From Janibacter limosus (GTDB lineage Bacteria; Actinomycetota; Actinomycetes; Actinomycetales; Dermatophilaceae), in contig NZ_CP036164.1 in the NCBI RefSeq assembly GCF_004295485.1, forward strand, positions 3,348,001 through 3,412,000: 64,000 nt of DNA. The letters run 5' to 3'. The translations under genes were made by a program, and so were the position numbers. Shown here piece by piece: positions 25,373-33,816 of this stretch; positions within the stretch are counted from its first letter, which is position 1; each line of letters starts with the position of its first letter. The notes under the pieces are model-generated. The model saw nothing but the letters and a program-made list of their open reading frames with translations. It made no database searches and was not told the origin of the DNA.

Positions 25373-26574
25373 CCCGAATCCTCGCCCATCTGGCGGTCAA
25401 CTCCACCCATGTCCTGATCGTCGAGGCACCGGGTCACTGGCTCACGCGCGTGGAGCTCGAGCAGCAGATGGCGCTCCGAGGCTGGCGTGCGGCATGGACG
25501 CCGGCAAATGCGGACGTGCTGGCCGTGTGCGGTGTGCCAGGTCCCGAGCTGGCAGAACTCGCGGAGCGCCTGTGGGAACAGATGCCCGGCCCACGGGCGC
25601 GCGTCGACGTCGCCTCGCCGGCAGTTGTGGGTTCTACTCTCGAGGACGCGGCAACGCTCCTTCTCGATACCCCGTATCACCGGGCGGATGCCCGGGAGAG
25701 GGCGCAAGAGCCTCGGATTCCTGAGGACCACGGTCAAATGGGCCACGGTGGGCACGAGGGCATGGACCACGGTGGTCACGAGGGCATGAACCACGAGGGC
25801 ATGGACCACGGTGGGCACGAGGGCATGAACCACGAGGCCATGGACCACGAGGGCATGGACCACGCGGGCCACGGGGGTCATGGCGGGATGGACATGGCCC
25901 CGGCCGGGATCGCGCTGGCCCAAGGTGGTCAGGACCGGGACGGTCTGGAGATGGATGTCCTGCATCTACCGCTCGGTCCCGTGCTTCCGTTTTGGCCGGC
26001 TGGGCTGGCGCTGCTCTGCTCGCTGCAAGGTGATGTCGTCGTCGACGCTGCGGCGTCCGTCGTTGACGGTGCGGGCCACGCAGCCAGCAGCAAGGAGCCC
26101 CAGACCCCACCAGTGCCTGCCTCTGCAGTGCGGTGCGATGGAGTCATGGCGCTGCTGGCGTTGGCCGGGGCGGATGACGCGGCCGCCCGTGCTCGCCGGG
26201 CCCGGGACGCCCTGGTGCGTGGCGATCAGGGTGCCGCCCGGGATGCCGTCGAGCGGTTGCACCGTACGGTGCGGAGATCGTGGTTGCTGCGCTGGTCCCT
26301 GCGGGGGGTGATGGTCCTCGATCCGTCCGATCTGGCACGGCACGACCTGCCGGAGGTTTGCCGAGGAGACGCCCACGACCGCCTGTCGTCCCTGGTGGAA
26401 GGGCTCCGGAGCGAGGTATGCGGCGCAGTCCCGGCGGCCGTGGAGTCTGGCGCAGTGCCGTGGGAGAGGATGCCGCAGCTGGTGACCGGGTTGGAGCTGG
26501 CCACCGTGCGTCTGGCCGTGGCCAGCTTGAATCTGGAGCCGTTCTCGACCGTCCAGGAGACGAGGCATGCCTGA
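25363..26574 (+). CDS. NuoB/NuoD-like soluble subunit with His/Met-rich metal-binding insert
   Basis: A 403-aa protein. Residues about 1-105 resemble the NuoB fold: NSTHVLIVEAPG, then ANADVLAVCGVPG and LWEQMPGPRARVDVAS, matching NuoB's A-D-(V/L)-x-x-V-x-G and Y-x-Q-M-P-x-P segments. The tandem Cys and spaced Cys that hold cluster N2 in NuoB are absent; only C56 is nearby. Residues 121-178 are a repeat of MDHGGHEG-type units with 13 His and 9 Met. After it, DRDGLEMDVLHLPLGPVLP and LQGDVV recall NuoD or hydrogenase large-subunit segments, followed by a helical C-terminus. It is the only soluble subunit in the operon, so it probably couples a metal- or quinone-linked event to the proton pumps. 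Function is unknown. Confidence 0.75.
   Translation: MGLTRILAHLAVNSTHVLIVEAPGHWLTRVELEQQMALRGWRAAWTPANADVLAVCGVPGPELAELAERLWEQMPGPRARVDVASPAVVGSTLEDAATLLLDTPYHRADARERAQEPRIPEDHGQMGHGGHEGMDHGGHEGMNHEGMDHGGHEGMNHEAMDHEGMDHAGHGGHGGMDMAPAGIALAQGGQDRDGLEMDVLHLPLGPVLPFWPAGLALLCSLQGDVVVDAAASVVDGAGHAASSKEPQTPPVPASAVRCDGVMALLALAGADDAAARARRARDALVRGDQGAARDAVERLHRTVRRSWLLRWSLRGVMVLDPSDLARHDLPEVCRGDAHDRLSSLVEGLRSEVCGAVPAAVESGAVPWERMPQLVTGLELATVRLAVASLNLEPFSTVQETRHA
25741..25893 (+). repeat. Tandem His/Met-rich coding repeat
   Basis: Degenerate 15- and 24-bp units built from gagggcatggaccac and ggtgggcac repeat about six times within the NuoB/NuoD-like gene. The product is a flexible metal-binding loop. 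Such slippage-prone DNA may vary in copy number between strains. Confidence 0.85.
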
Positions 26575-27502
26575 GAGTGGGGTGGTGATCGTTGCTGTGG
26601 GGTGGGCCGTGCTGGCCGGCATCCTCCTGTGCGCTCTGGCCTACGTCGCGGTGACTCTCGATGCCGTGCTCTCGGCCCGGCAGCTGGGTGTGCGCGGCGG
26701 GTGGACCGCGCCCCTGAGCCGCGCTGCGCGGCTGTTGCGGCAACGCCGACGCACCACCGTGGCCGCGGACACCCTGCTGTGGCGAGTCGGCGGCGCCGGG
26801 ATGTTCATCGGCGCGTTCTTGACGGTCGCGGTCATCCCGATGGGACGGTGGGTGCTGGCCGATCCCGATGTGGGCATCGTGTGGTTCAACGTCGTCGACG
26901 TCATGGTCTGGGCCCTGGTGTGGCTGACCGGGTGGGGCGCAAACTCCGCCCACAGCTTGGTGGGCGGCTATCGCTTCCTGGCCCATGGACTGGCCTACGA
27001 ACTGCCGCTGATGTTCGCCCTGGTCGCTCCGGCGATCGCCGCCGGCAGCCTGGGTGTCGGGGACGTGGTGGCCGCCCAGGACGGCGCGTGGTTCGTGGTG
27101 TGGATGCCGGTCGCCTTCCTCGTCTACCTGGTGGGCGTGACGGGGTTCTCCGTGTGGGGACCGTTTGCTCCCGCGCTGGCAGCGGACATCGCCGGCGGGG
27201 TGCTGGCCGAGCTCTCGGCCGTGGACCGTCTCGTCTTTCAGGCTGGGCGCTACCTGTTCCTAACCGCTGGAGCGGCCTTCTCAGTGCCGCTGTTCCTGGG
27301 CGGTGGCGCCGGGCCGGTGTTGCCCGGCTGGGCTTGGGTGCTGGTCAAGACCGTGGTGGTGTTGGCCGTGCTGGTATGGCTGCGCCGAAAGGTTCCACTG
27401 TTGCGCCCGGACCGGTTCATGGAGATCGGGTGGATGGTGCTGCTCCCGGCGGTCGTGGCCCAGGACCTATTGGTGTCCCTCATCGTCGTCCGGGGAGGGT
27501 GA
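26567..27502 (+). CDS. nuoH: NuoH-like quinone-module membrane subunit
   Basis: This 311-aa protein has about eight transmembrane helices. NuoH features are visible: AHSLVGGYRFLAHGLAYELPLMFAL, equivalent to the NuoH R-x-x-A-Q-x-x-S-Y-E-(V/I)-P-L segment, with the family Tyr-Glu preserved. The later NuoH loop that normally reads F-D-L-x-E-(A/G)-E-S-E-(L/I)-V-A-G is degenerate (WGPFAPALAADIAGGVLAEL, VDRLVF), so the usual quinone-chamber acids are partly replaced. The end resembles the (R)xDxxMxxxWxxLxP signature (RPDRFMEIGWMVLLP). Starts at ATG overlapping the previous gene by 8 bp. Confidence 0.88.
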   Translation: MPESGVVIVAVGWAVLAGILLCALAYVAVTLDAVLSARQLGVRGGWTAPLSRAARLLRQRRRTTVAADTLLWRVGGAGMFIGAFLTVAVIPMGRWVLADPDVGIVWFNVVDVMVWALVWLTGWGANSAHSLVGGYRFLAHGLAYELPLMFALVAPAIAAGSLGVGDVVAAQDGAWFVVWMPVAFLVYLVGVTGFSVWGPFAPALAADIAGGVLAELSAVDRLVFQAGRYLFLTAGAAFSVPLFLGGGAGPVLPGWAWVLVKTVVVLAVLVWLRRKVPLLRPDRFMEIGWMVLLPAVVAQDLLVSLIVVRGG

Positions 27503-27505
27503 CCC

Positions 27506-28069
27506 GTGCTGATCGGAGTGGCGTTCTGGGTGGTGGCCGTGATGGCCGTGGCCTCGGGCGTGGCCGTGTTCGTGGTGAACTCCATGGCACGAGCCACGTA
27601 TGCCCTAGCCCTGTCGTTCATCGCCGTGGGAGTGCAGATCCTTCTGCTGGAGCAGGGCTACCTGGGGTTGATCACAATCTTGATGATGGTGATGGAGATG
27701 GCGGTGATGGCCGTCTACATGGTGATGTTCATGGGGATGAATCCTGCGCTGATGCCCATGGACATGACCCACGGGAAGAAGACCGCTATCGGTGCATCGG
27801 TCGGAGCCTTCGTGCTGCTGGCCAGTGGTGCGCTGTTTATCCCTTGGCCGCAGCGCCGTGGCGCCGCTTCCGAGGATCTCACTCGCGCGCTCGGTCTGGA
27901 GATCATGGGCGAGAAGATGCTGGTCATGGCCGTGCTGGGACCGGTCATGGTCGCGACCATCGTGGCCGGGGTGGTCCTGGCTACCCACCGCACCCGCTAT
28001 GAGCGGTTCGGCGACGATCTGCGCCGCCACCCGGCCAACGACCCCCGACAAGGAGGTGTCGGCCGGTGA
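27506..28069 (+). CDS. nuoJ: NuoJ-like membrane subunit
   Basis: This 187-aa protein has about five transmembrane helices. The opening (AVASGVAVFVVNSMARATYALALSF) and the GYLGLITILMMVMEMAVMAVYM helix match NuoJ, where the pi-bulge helix TM3 lies. Met content is unusually high in that helix and after it (MVMFMGMNPALMPMDM). Start GTG at 27506 with ribosome site ggaggg. The stop overlaps the next start by GTGA. In complex I, NuoJ connects the quinone site to the pump channel. Confidence 0.88.
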   Translation: MLIGVAFWVVAVMAVASGVAVFVVNSMARATYALALSFIAVGVQILLLEQGYLGLITILMMVMEMAVMAVYMVMFMGMNPALMPMDMTHGKKTAIGASVGAFVLLASGALFIPWPQRRGAASEDLTRALGLEIMGEKMLVMAVLGPVMVATIVAGVVLATHRTRYERFGDDLRRHPANDPRQGGVGR

Positions 28070-28368
28070 CCCTCGAGGCTGTGCTGGTGGTGGCTGCCGC
28101 CCTGTTTGCGGTGGGCCTGTATGGCGCCCTGTCCCAGCAGGTCGTCGTGATGGTGATGATGGGCCTTGAACTGATGATCAACGGGGTGCTCCTGGCTGCC
28201 GCCGGGTTCTGGTTCTTCTTGGCCCCGGACCCGACTGGGCAGGTCCTGCTGCTGGTGGTGCTAGCCGCGATGACGGTGGAGATGGCCATGGGCTTCGCGG
28301 TGGCCACGCTGCTGCACCGACGGGCACAGACGGACATGACCGACATGGCCGAGGAGCTGTCCGGATGA
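28066..28368 (+). CDS. nuoK: NuoK-like membrane subunit
   Basis: This 100-aa protein has three helices and clear MrpC/NuoK features. GLYGALSQQVVVMVMMGLELMIN contains the helix-2 Glu of the family (E in GLELM), and the second conserved Glu is in AAMTVEMAMGFAV. Both acids belong to the membrane proton path in complex I. Starts at GTG with a strong ribosome site (aaggaggt), overlapping nuoJ (GTGA) and nuoL (ATGA). Confidence 0.92.
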   Translation: MTLEAVLVVAAALFAVGLYGALSQQVVVMVMMGLELMINGVLLAAAGFWFFLAPDPTGQVLLLVVLAAMTVEMAMGFAVATLLHRRAQTDMTDMAEELSG

Positions 28369-30275
28369 GCGGGCCCCAAACTGCGCTGCTGGCGATGGTG
28401 GTACTCCCGGCCACCGTGGGTGGCGTGCTCGCCCTCGCCCGCCCGCACCGTGGTGCGGTACCGATCGCGCTGGTGACCTCCGGGCTCACGACTGTCTTGG
28501 CGTTCGCCACTGCGCTGGCGCGGCCGGCCGTGTCCTACCCCTTCGTTGCCGGCGCCGACTTTGCCCTGGACGTCGATGCCCTCGCGGCGCTGGTCGTGCC
28601 GATGGTCGCCACCGTGACCTTCCTGGTGCTGATCTTCGCGGCGGGAAACATCCGGGAGTCCCGGGCTCGATTCCACGGGCTGATGCTCATCTTCGCGGCG
28701 GCCGCCCTGGTCACGGCGACCGCCGCGACCATCCCGGCGCTGCTGTTCGCCTGGGAGGTGATGGGCGCGACCTCCTACGCCCTGATCGGGTTTTGGTGGC
28801 GCGACTCCGAGCGTGTCTCAGCGGGGCTGACGGCCTTCATCACGACGCGCACAGCTGACTTGGGCCTCTACGTCGCTGCGGGCGCTGCCCTGGCCGGTGG
28901 GGCGGGCATGGCCTTGGCTGACCTGCCGTCCGCGCAGGGGCCGTGGCGGGATGTCGCCGCCGCCGGGATCCTGGTGGCGGCACTGGGCAAGGCAGCGCAG
29001 CTGCCCTTCTCCTTCTGGCTCTCCGGAGCGATGAAGGGCCCCAGCCCGGTCAGCGCGCTGCTGCACTCCGCTGCGATGGTCGCCATGGGTGGCTACCTGC
29101 TGTTGCGCGTGGAGCCCCTGTTGGCCGCGACCGGGTGGGCCGGTCCGCTGACCGCGTGGGTCGGCGTGCTCACGGCGGTGCTCATGGGGCTGGTGGCGTT
29201 GGCGCAGCGGGATCTCAAGCAGTTGTTGGCCGCTTCCACGGCCGCCCAGCTGGGCTTCGTGGTGCTCGCCGCCGGTGTCGGCGCGGTCAGTGGCGGCGTC
29301 GCCCACTTGGTGGCGCACGCCTCGGTCAAGGCACTGCTGTTCCTGGCTGCGGGCGCCTGGCTGACCGCGTTGGGGAGCGAGGACCTGACGAAACTGCGGG
29401 GTGTCGCCCGTCGGTGGCCGGTCGTGGGGGTGGCCGCGAGCGTGGCGGCGCTGGCTCTGGCCGGGATCGCACCGTTGTCCCTGTGGGCGACCAAGGATGC
29501 TGTGCTCACGGCCGCGCTCGAGTCATCCCCGTGGCTCTACGCTGCAGGACTGGTCGCCGCGGCATTGTCGGCCGCCTATGCCGGCAAGGCCCTGTGGGCG
29601 ATCTGGCGGCGCGGTGCCCGCGCCGAAGCGCGGGCCGACGACGCCGGCGAGGTAGGCGCCTGGGAGCAGGCCCCGCTGGTCGTGTTTGCCGTTGGCGCGG
29701 TCGTGCTGGGTGTGCTCGCCCTGCCTCCGATCAGTGGCATGCTCGCCGGCGCCCTGGGCGGCCACGCTCAGATCCCGACCGTCGAGCTGGCCGTCTCTGC
29801 CGTGATCGCAGTGGTCGTGGTGCTGCTGATGCTGCGAGTGCGTGCCCCCGCGCCGAGGTGGGCTCGGCGGTGGCTGGGGCTGGAAGCGGCGGCGCAGGCC
29901 GTCGTGGTGCGCCCGTCCTTGACCGTGGCGCACGCTCTGGCGCGGTTCGACGACCACGTCCTGGACCGGGCCGTGAATGCCGTGGCCGGGTCGGTCCCCG
30001 TGCTGGCGCGGTCAGCTGCCCGCGTCGACGACCACGTCCTGGACCGGGCCGTGAATGCCGTGGCCGGGTCGGTCCTCATGCTGGCGCGGTCAGCTGCCCG
30101 CGTCGATGACCACGTCCTGGACCGGGTCGTGTCGGCTATCGCCGGCCGGGTTCGCCGACTCGGGCACCTGGCGCGGGCCCCGCAGACAGGGGCCATCCAC
30201 CAGTACTTCCTCCAGACCGTCGCGGTACTGGCCGCCGGCGCCGTGGTCTGGTCCGTCTACGCCGTGATGGGTTGA
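28365..30275 (+). CDS. nuoL: NuoL-like antiporter subunit with triplicated C-terminal segment
   Basis: This 636-aa proton-channel subunit has about 14-16 helices. Key residues are kept: the TM5 Glu in ALLFAWEVMGATSYALIGFWW, the TM7-8 region (KAAQLPFSFWLSGAMKGPSPVSALLHSAAMV) and DLKQLLAASTAAQLGF. The C-terminus, where NuoL has its long lateral helix, contains three near-identical 26-residue units (DDHVLDRAVNAVAGSV and so on; residues about 529-600). These are encoded by 78-bp tandem DNA repeats. The last helix (QTVAVLAAGAVVWSVYAVMG) anchors the end. Starts with an ATGA overlap on nuoK. Confidence 0.9.
   Translation: MSGPQTALLAMVVLPATVGGVLALARPHRGAVPIALVTSGLTTVLAFATALARPAVSYPFVAGADFALDVDALAALVVPMVATVTFLVLIFAAGNIRESRARFHGLMLIFAAAALVTATAATIPALLFAWEVMGATSYALIGFWWRDSERVSAGLTAFITTRTADLGLYVAAGAALAGGAGMALADLPSAQGPWRDVAAAGILVAALGKAAQLPFSFWLSGAMKGPSPVSALLHSAAMVAMGGYLLLRVEPLLAATGWAGPLTAWVGVLTAVLMGLVALAQRDLKQLLAASTAAQLGFVVLAAGVGAVSGGVAHLVAHASVKALLFLAAGAWLTALGSEDLTKLRGVARRWPVVGVAASVAALALAGIAPLSLWATKDAVLTAALESSPWLYAAGLVAAALSAAYAGKALWAIWRRGARAEARADDAGEVGAWEQAPLVVFAVGAVVLGVLALPPISGMLAGALGGHAQIPTVELAVSAVIAVVVVLLMLRVRAPAPRWARRWLGLEAAAQAVVVRPSLTVAHALARFDDHVLDRAVNAVAGSVPVLARSAARVDDHVLDRAVNAVAGSVLMLARSAARVDDHVLDRVVSAIAGRVRRLGHLARAPQTGAIHQYFLQTVAVLAAGAVVWSVYAVMG
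29949..30152 (+). repeat. 78-bp tandem repeat inside nuoL-like gene
   Basis: Three units start at 29949, 30027 and 30105, exactly 78 bp apart and nearly identical over about 75 bp for the first two. The period is a multiple of 3, so the frame is kept. It duplicates the amphipathic D-x-x-V-x-D-x-A-V-N segment common at NuoL C-termini. Confidence 0.9.
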
Positions 30276-30277
30276 GC

Positions 30278-31768
30278 ATGCTGAGTCTGATCGTCTTCCT
30301 TCCCCTGGCCGTCGCCGTAGTCGTGGCTGCGGTTCCCTCGCTCGGCGCCGCGGCCGCGCGGTGGGTGTGGGTCGCGGTCAGCGCCGTGGAGGTGGTGCTC
30401 GTCGGCGTCCTCTGGGCCGGGTATGAGGATCCGGGGCCGAACGGGTTGGCGTTCGAGGAGCAGGTGCCGTGGATCCCGGGGGTCGGCAGCAGCTACCACG
30501 TCGGCGTGGACGGGCTCTCGTTGCCGCTGGTGGCCATGACGGCGGTCATCTTCCTCGCGTGCGCCGTCTACGCTCTTCGGGACGGTGAGCGGCCCCGCGC
30601 GCAGACGGCTCTGTTCCTGTTCCTGCAGGGCGTGAGTCTCGGGGTGTTCGTGGCTGCCGACCTCATCGTGTTCTTCGTCTTCTTCGATCTGTCCATCGTG
30701 GGCATGTACTTCGTCATCGCTGGGTGGGGTCACGGGAATGCCGCCCGTTCGGCACTGAAGTTCTTCCTCTACACCTTCCTGGGGTCCCTCGCCCTGCTGC
30801 TGGGCTTCATCGGCCTGTACGTGGCCTCGGATCCCCACACCTTCGACATCCCCGAGCTCGTCGCGGCCACGCCGCTGGAGGACAGCCCGCTGGCCGGAGG
30901 GCTGGTGCTGGCGGCGATCCTGGTGGGTCTGGCCGTGAAGACCCCCACCGTGCCCTTCCACACCTGGCTGCCCCCCGCCCACACCGACGCCCCGGCCACC
31001 GGCTCGGCGGTGCTGGCCGGGGTGCTGCTGAAGATGGGCACCTATGGCTTCGTGCGCATCGCCATGCCGATCCTGCCCGAGGCGTGGCGGGCATGGGCCT
31101 GGGTGATCGTGGTGGTCGGCATCGTCTCGGTGCTGTACGGAGCATTCGTGGCACTGGCCCAGACCAACCTCAAACGCATGATCGCCTACACCTCCGTGAA
31201 CCACATGGGCTACATCGTCCTGGCCCTGGGCGCGGTCGGCCTCATCGCCGGTGACACCGCCCAGGCCCGTTCGGTGGCCGTCACCGGCGCGGTTGTGCAG
31301 ATGGTCAGCCATGGGCTGATCGCCGCCGCGCTCTTCCTCCTGGCCGGGGTGATGCGCACCCGCGCCGGCACCTACGACATGGGTGCCTACGGTGGCCTGG
31401 CTACACCCGCGCCGCGTTTCGCGGCACTGTTCGCGATCGCGGCGTTCGCCTCGTTGGGCCTGCCCGGGTTGTCCGGGTTCATCGCTGAGTTCCAGATCTT
31501 TGCCGGCAGCATCGCCGTCGCCCCGGTCACCGCGATCGCTCTGCCGGGCATCCTCGTCACTGCCGCCCTGTTCCTGTTAGCGCTGCAGCGAGTCTTCACC
31601 GGCCCCACGCAGGGCCAGTCGCCCGGGTTCGCGGACCTGCACGGTCGAGAGCTGTGGTCGATCGGCCCACTGCTGGCCCTGTCCCTGCTCATCGGCGTCC
31701 TGCCGCAGTTACTGCTCGGGGTCATCGAGCCGGCCTCGGCCGCCCTTGTCGACCTGGTCGGCAGGTAA
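30278..31768 (+). CDS. nuoM: NuoM-like antiporter subunit
   Basis: This 496-aa protein has about 14 helices. NuoM features include AVKTPTVPFHTWLPPAHTDAP and TNLKRMIAYTSVNHMGYI with the channel Lys, and a full C-terminal half. The TM5 segment reads FFVFFDLSIVGMYFVIAGWGH, where NuoM normally has Glu (F-F-x-W/F-E-x-x-L-x-P-M-Y). Asp replaces that Glu here, so proton transfer may be altered but an acid remains. Start at ATG 30278; TTG 30272, overlapping the nuoL stop, is possible. Confidence 0.9.
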   Translation: MLSLIVFLPLAVAVVVAAVPSLGAAAARWVWVAVSAVEVVLVGVLWAGYEDPGPNGLAFEEQVPWIPGVGSSYHVGVDGLSLPLVAMTAVIFLACAVYALRDGERPRAQTALFLFLQGVSLGVFVAADLIVFFVFFDLSIVGMYFVIAGWGHGNAARSALKFFLYTFLGSLALLLGFIGLYVASDPHTFDIPELVAATPLEDSPLAGGLVLAAILVGLAVKTPTVPFHTWLPPAHTDAPATGSAVLAGVLLKMGTYGFVRIAMPILPEAWRAWAWVIVVVGIVSVLYGAFVALAQTNLKRMIAYTSVNHMGYIVLALGAVGLIAGDTAQARSVAVTGAVVQMVSHGLIAAALFLLAGVMRTRAGTYDMGAYGGLATPAPRFAALFAIAAFASLGLPGLSGFIAEFQIFAGSIAVAPVTAIALPGILVTAALFLLALQRVFTGPTQGQSPGFADLHGRELWSIGPLLALSLLIGVLPQLLLGVIEPASAALVDLVGR

Positions 31769-31770
31769 CC

Positions 31771-33201
31771 GTGGACGCCTCGATGCAGATGCGCCCCGAA
31801 CTGTTGCTCCCGGAGATCCTCACCTTCCTCGGTGGCCTGATCGTCCTGCTGGGCGGCTCGTTCCTGCCCAGACATCGGCAGTGGATCGCCCGCGCCGTGG
31901 CCGCCCTGGCGCTACTGGGTGCCGCGACCGCGGCGGCCCTGGCCATGGCCGGGCCCGCGCAGACCGCATTCTCGGGAACCTTCGCCGTGGACACCGCCAC
32001 CGGCGCCGCCCGGGTGATCGCCGCGTTGGCCACCCTGCTGGTCCTGGGCGTGGCCTCCGGAGAGATCGCCGACTCCCCCCGGGAGTCCGACACCTACGCC
32101 CTGCTGCTCTTCGCCACCACCGGGGTCATGGTCCTGGCCGCGACCACCGACCTGCTCGTGCTCATCGTCGGATTCCTCCTGGCCAGCATCCCCCTGTACG
32201 GGATCGTGGGCCTGACCGGCGGTCGCTCAGGGGCCGAGGCCGCCATGAAGACCTACCTCATGGGTGCGCTGTCCGGGATCCTGCTCATGCTCGGGGTCAC
32301 CCTCCTCTACGCCCTGACCGGCGCCACCGACTACGCCCGGCTCAAAGACGAACTACCTGGCGCCCCGGCCGCAGCCGTGGGCGCGGGCGTGTTGTGCGTG
32401 CTCACCGGGCTGCTGTTCAAGGCCGGCGGAGCGCCCGTCCACTTCTGGATCCCCGACGCCGCACAAGGCACCGGCGTGACCGCCGCGACCTTCCTCACCA
32501 CCGTGCCCAAGATCGGAGCACTGGTGGCCATCTACCGGTTCGTGGCCACGATCTCTGCCGGGAACGAGACATGGTTGATCGTCACGGCAGCCCTGGCCAC
32601 GGCCTCGATGTTCCTGGGCAACCTCGCCGCCTACTGGCAGCGTGATCCCCGCCGGCTGCTGGGCTGGTCGACCGTGGCCCAGGTCGGGTTCCTCCTCGTT
32701 CCTGTGGCCGCCGCCGGCCGCAGTGACCTCGCCCTGCCCTCACTGCTGTTCTATCTCGCCGCCTACGCCCTGACCAACGTGGCCGCCTTCGCGGTCACCG
32801 CGGCCCTTCCCGAGCGCCGAGACCTGACCGCCTACCGCGGGCTGGTCCACGAACGCCCCGGGCTCGCACTCGCCCTGCTCGTCGCACTGCTCGGCCTAGT
32901 GGGCACCCCACCGACGGCCGTGTTCGTCGGCAAGCTCACCACCGCCACCGCCGCTTGGGACGGTGGACACAGCTGGCTGGCCCTGCTCGTGATGCTCAAC
33001 AGCCTGCTCAGCCTCTTCTACTACCTCCGCTGGTTCGGTCCCGTCTTCGCCCGCCCCACCCAGGAATCCGCGACCCGTCGCCGCACGGGCGGGGACGCCT
33101 GGGCTGCCGCCACCGCCGGTGTCGCCGCCACCGCGAGCCTGGCCCTCGGGATCGTTGCCGGCACCCTGTGGACGGCTCTAGAGGGGCCGTTGCTGCTCTA
33201 G
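31771..33201 (+). CDS. nuoN: NuoN-like antiporter subunit
   Basis: This 476-aa protein has about 13-14 helices and is the last gene of the operon. LFKAGGAPVHFWIPDAAQGTGVTAATFL and DPRRLLGWSTVAQVGFLL match NuoN. At TM5 the family E-(L/I)-x-S-x-P-L-Y segment reads FLLASIPLYGIVGLTG, with Leu at the usual Glu position, so one proposed pumping residue seems lost. The start is GTG 31771; ATG 31783 is alternative. It is followed by a hairpin and over 600 bp without a gene, marking the end of the accessory block. Confidence 0.9.
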   Translation: MDASMQMRPELLLPEILTFLGGLIVLLGGSFLPRHRQWIARAVAALALLGAATAAALAMAGPAQTAFSGTFAVDTATGAARVIAALATLLVLGVASGEIADSPRESDTYALLLFATTGVMVLAATTDLLVLIVGFLLASIPLYGIVGLTGGRSGAEAAMKTYLMGALSGILLMLGVTLLYALTGATDYARLKDELPGAPAAAVGAGVLCVLTGLLFKAGGAPVHFWIPDAAQGTGVTAATFLTTVPKIGALVAIYRFVATISAGNETWLIVTAALATASMFLGNLAAYWQRDPRRLLGWSTVAQVGFLLVPVAAAGRSDLALPSLLFYLAAYALTNVAAFAVTAALPERRDLTAYRGLVHERPGLALALLVALLGLVGTPPTAVFVGKLTTATAAWDGGHSWLALLVMLNSLLSLFYYLRWFGPVFARPTQESATRRRTGGDAWAAATAGVAATASLALGIVAGTLWTALEGPLLL

Positions 33202-33816
33202 TGTCGCGTTCCTGAAGTGCTTGGGGGCTTAGCATCTGGAGAGCGCTCCTGATGCAGCAAGTGGCAGACAACTTGCTGTTTGTTGCTGCGGATCGGGACG
33301 TCGTACTTGTCTAAGGATGCGGCATCAAGTGCGACGTTGAACGTAGCGGTTCGGTGTGAGTGGAAGCAGTGACTGCGCTCTAGGGGGTCCCATGCTCGTG
33401 CCATGCCTCACATGCAGCTTCCACGGAGGAGTCTCGACCCCGCACGTCTCTACCTGCACGTTGCAGAGGGGTCGTCGCCGAGCTTCGTGAGCGCGTACTC
33501 CTCCATCGCGGCCAACTTGGCCCAGACGTCATCCCGGCAGATAAGGGAACGGTCTCCTCGGAGGTGAATTCTCGCGCCATGTGCCGAGAGTGCGGGCCCT
33601 TCGAGCCCAGGGCCTGGCCATCCGTGTCAGTGCCCTGTGTGGCGCAAGTCGCTAATGCCCGATTCTGAGCCCGGTGACGAGTGTGCGGTGACGATCGTCA
33701 ACCGCAACACCTGCGCGGCGCGACCGCTCACCGCTTCATAGACCGTCAGGAGACCATCGAGCCAGTACGCGGGGCTCCGCCGACGTCACTGCCGTCGTGA
33801 CCTGCGATATTTGGGC
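33202..33816 (+). other. Gene-free boundary region
   Basis: These 615 bp separate the nuo-like operon from the peptidase-ABC gene. Apart from the hairpin near its start I see no gene, RNA or repeat. It separates an IS- and metal-rich half from a backbone-like half, so it may hold the right edge of an acquired island, but no attachment-site repeat could be identified. Confidence 0.5.
33255..33278 (+). terminator. Possible terminator of the nuo-like operon
   Basis: CAGCAAGT (33255-33262) pairs with ACTTGCTG (33271-33278) across an 8-nt loop and is followed by TTTGTTG, about 55 bp after the nuoN-like stop. The stem is not very GC-rich, so this is a modest candidate. Confidence 0.5.

Noticed and set aside
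25741..25893. CRISPR-like direct repeats
   Set aside because: The repeats are in frame, continuous, without unique spacers, and code for a His/Met-rich loop.
29949..30152. Second CRISPR-like repeat block
   Set aside because: The 78-bp units are coding and contiguous in the NuoL-like gene.
33202..33816. tRNA or attachment site at the island edge
   Set aside because: No cloverleaf with a T-loop and anticodon arm could be formed by eye, and no direct repeat to the left part of the window was found.
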